Shown here piece by piece: positions 63,376 through 64,000 of a stretch of 64,000 nt of DNA. The notes beneath the pieces were generated by a model. It had not been told where the DNA came from and made no database searches. It was given only the letters and a program-made list of their open reading frames with translations. This stretch comes from Bacteroidota bacterium. GTDB taxonomy: Bacteria; Bacteroidota; Bacteroidia; Cytophagales; Cyclobacteriaceae. The stretch lies in NCBI GenBank assembly GCA_018267215.1, contig JAFDYX010000024.1, positions 1 through 64,000 of the forward strand. Reading direction: 5' to 3'. The first letter of the stretch is position 1, and every line of letters starts with the position of its first letter. A program made the position numbers and the translations under genes.

Positions 63376-64000
63376 TTAGGGATTAATGGTTTTACCGATT
63401 TGCAACGATAGGTTCATAAATATCATTTTAGCACTGCCGTTTCGCTCTAAGTGGTACTGGGCATCGTTCATCAACCGACTGATGGTTTCTGTTTTTGATA
63501 TGTTTAGATGTTTGCTGAAATTTTTAATAAACGTTTCTTCAGCACCCTTTATTCTGCTTATTTTATCAGCCTCGGCAATGTAAAGCAGAGCTTCGCGCAT
63601 CATGCTTAGTCCATACATTAACAAATTGCGCTGAGTTAGTTTATCTAACTCATGAAACTCGTCCGACAAAGCGATGAGTTTGGCGGCATCTTTTTGAAAG
63701 TTATAGCAAGCGCGCATCCAGTCAAAGAAACGAGTCTGATGATGGTCTTCTTCGCTGTCAATTAATTTCAGGGCAAAGTTCAAATCGCCTTCGGCCAATT
63801 GCACTATGTTGTGCCGTTTATCTTCTTCTACCGCGTGTTTAGTTTTTAAGAACTCGTCTATGTCAGCATCTTGCAGCTGAGGAATGTGCACACTTTGCGT
63901 GCGCGATAAGATGGTAGGCAGCAGTTGTTCGGCCGTTTGGGTTACAAGCAAAAAAAATGTTTGAGGCGGTGGCTCTTCCAAAATTTTTAAAATGCCGTTG
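63376..64000 (-). CDS. holB: DNA polymerase III subunit delta', C-terminal part (runs off the window)
   Basis: The frame stays open to the window edge and reads NGILKILEEPPPQTFFLLVTQTAEQLLPTILSRTQSVHIP. This is the sensor/SRC (here SRT) region of the clamp-loader delta' subunit, followed by the helical C-terminal domain (DIDEFLKTK, a helical bundle, KMIFMNLSLQIGKTI). The ATP-binding-like N-terminus is outside the window. Delta' forms part of the clamp loader that places the sliding clamp on DNA. Confidence 0.9.
   Translation of the reverse strand, partial: NGILKILEEPPPQTFFLLVTQTAEQLLPTILSRTQSVHIPQLQDADIDEFLKTKHAVEEDKRHNIVQLAEGDLNFALKLIDSEEDHHQTRFFDWMRACYNFQKDAAKLIALSDEFHELDKLTQRNLLMYGLSMMREALLYIAEADKISRIKGAEETFIKNFSKHLNISKTETISRLMNDAQYHLERNGSAKMIFMNLSLQIGKTINP

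Overview
The window is a 64-kb chromosomal segment of a Bacteroidota bacterium, most likely order Cytophagales. Three things point there: promoters of the Bacteroidota type (a TTG/TTTG -33 element, about 19 nt, then a TAnnTTTG -7 box), start codons preceded by A-rich sequence instead of Shine-Dalgarno motifs, and the gene content (GIN-domain/DUF2807 protein, TPR-containing two-component kinases, LytS/LytTR pairs, zinc-free L36 and S14, Asp-box proteins of the sortilin/VPS10 type). A genus cannot be named from the sequence alone.

Layout. 1-120: the 3' part of a 5S rRNA gene and its terminator. 285-16.7 kb: mostly exported hydrolases and envelope proteins. These are a tandem pair of M14 carboxypeptidase-like proteins (the first has lost its zinc site), an AraC-type membrane regulator broken by an in-frame stop, a beta-barrel protein, an S41 protease lipoprotein, a GIN-domain protein, a P1-nuclease/phospholipase C-like protein, a glycerophosphodiesterase, a small cytochrome c, a serine hydrolase with DUF3471, a TIM-barrel isomerase, thiL, a small lipoprotein and an M24 peptidase. 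16.7-21.8 kb: a damaged outer-membrane barrel gene, a NarL-type kinase/regulator pair and a protein with duplicated lipocalin-like domains. 21.9-36.6 kb: the S10-spc-alpha ribosomal supercluster from rplC to rplQ, including secY, map, infA and rpoA but without rpsJ at its head. 36.7-41.5 kb: carA, a four-helix-bundle protein gene framed by inverted heptad repeats, eno, an Lrp regulator overlapping a phosphoribosyltransferase gene, and panB. 41.5-48.5 kb: a TPR histidine kinase, an MFS transporter, a 1043-aa Asp-box protein and a Cdd1-like protein. 48.6-57.5 kb: a GC-rich REP-like palindrome, glyS, a DUF433/PIN-like toxin-antitoxin pair whose toxin carries a stop codon, dgt, a TMEM220-like protein, a sterol-desaturase-family oxygenase, an RND/MMPL exporter and a CPBP protease. 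57.5-64 kb: a di-haem cytochrome c, a LiaF-like protein, a perfect 6 x 14-nt minisatellite, a DUF4288 protein, a LytS/LytTR pair, an RmlD-like reductase, a cyclophilin and the C-terminal part of holB.

How it works together. The central third is a growth-rate-controlled translation/transcription operon. At least two promoters can be read directly, one before rplC and one between rpsN and rpsH, with the same -33/spacer/-7 geometry. The flanks are metabolic and envelope genes in short operons, many translationally coupled by 1- or 4-nt overlaps.

Most unusual observations: (i) three genes disrupted in their reading frame (AraC-like, beta-barrel and PIN-like toxin), two of them by nonsense codons with no frameshift; (ii) an M14 pseudo-peptidase whose HxxE motif reads ExxH; (iii) inverted heptad arrays around the four-helix-bundle gene, suggestive of a small cassette; (iv) a minisatellite ending four bases before a start codon; (v) the ribosomal operon cut off from rpsJ. 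I found no CRISPR array, no tRNA gene, no insertion sequence and no phage. I did not find a clearly new multi-gene system.
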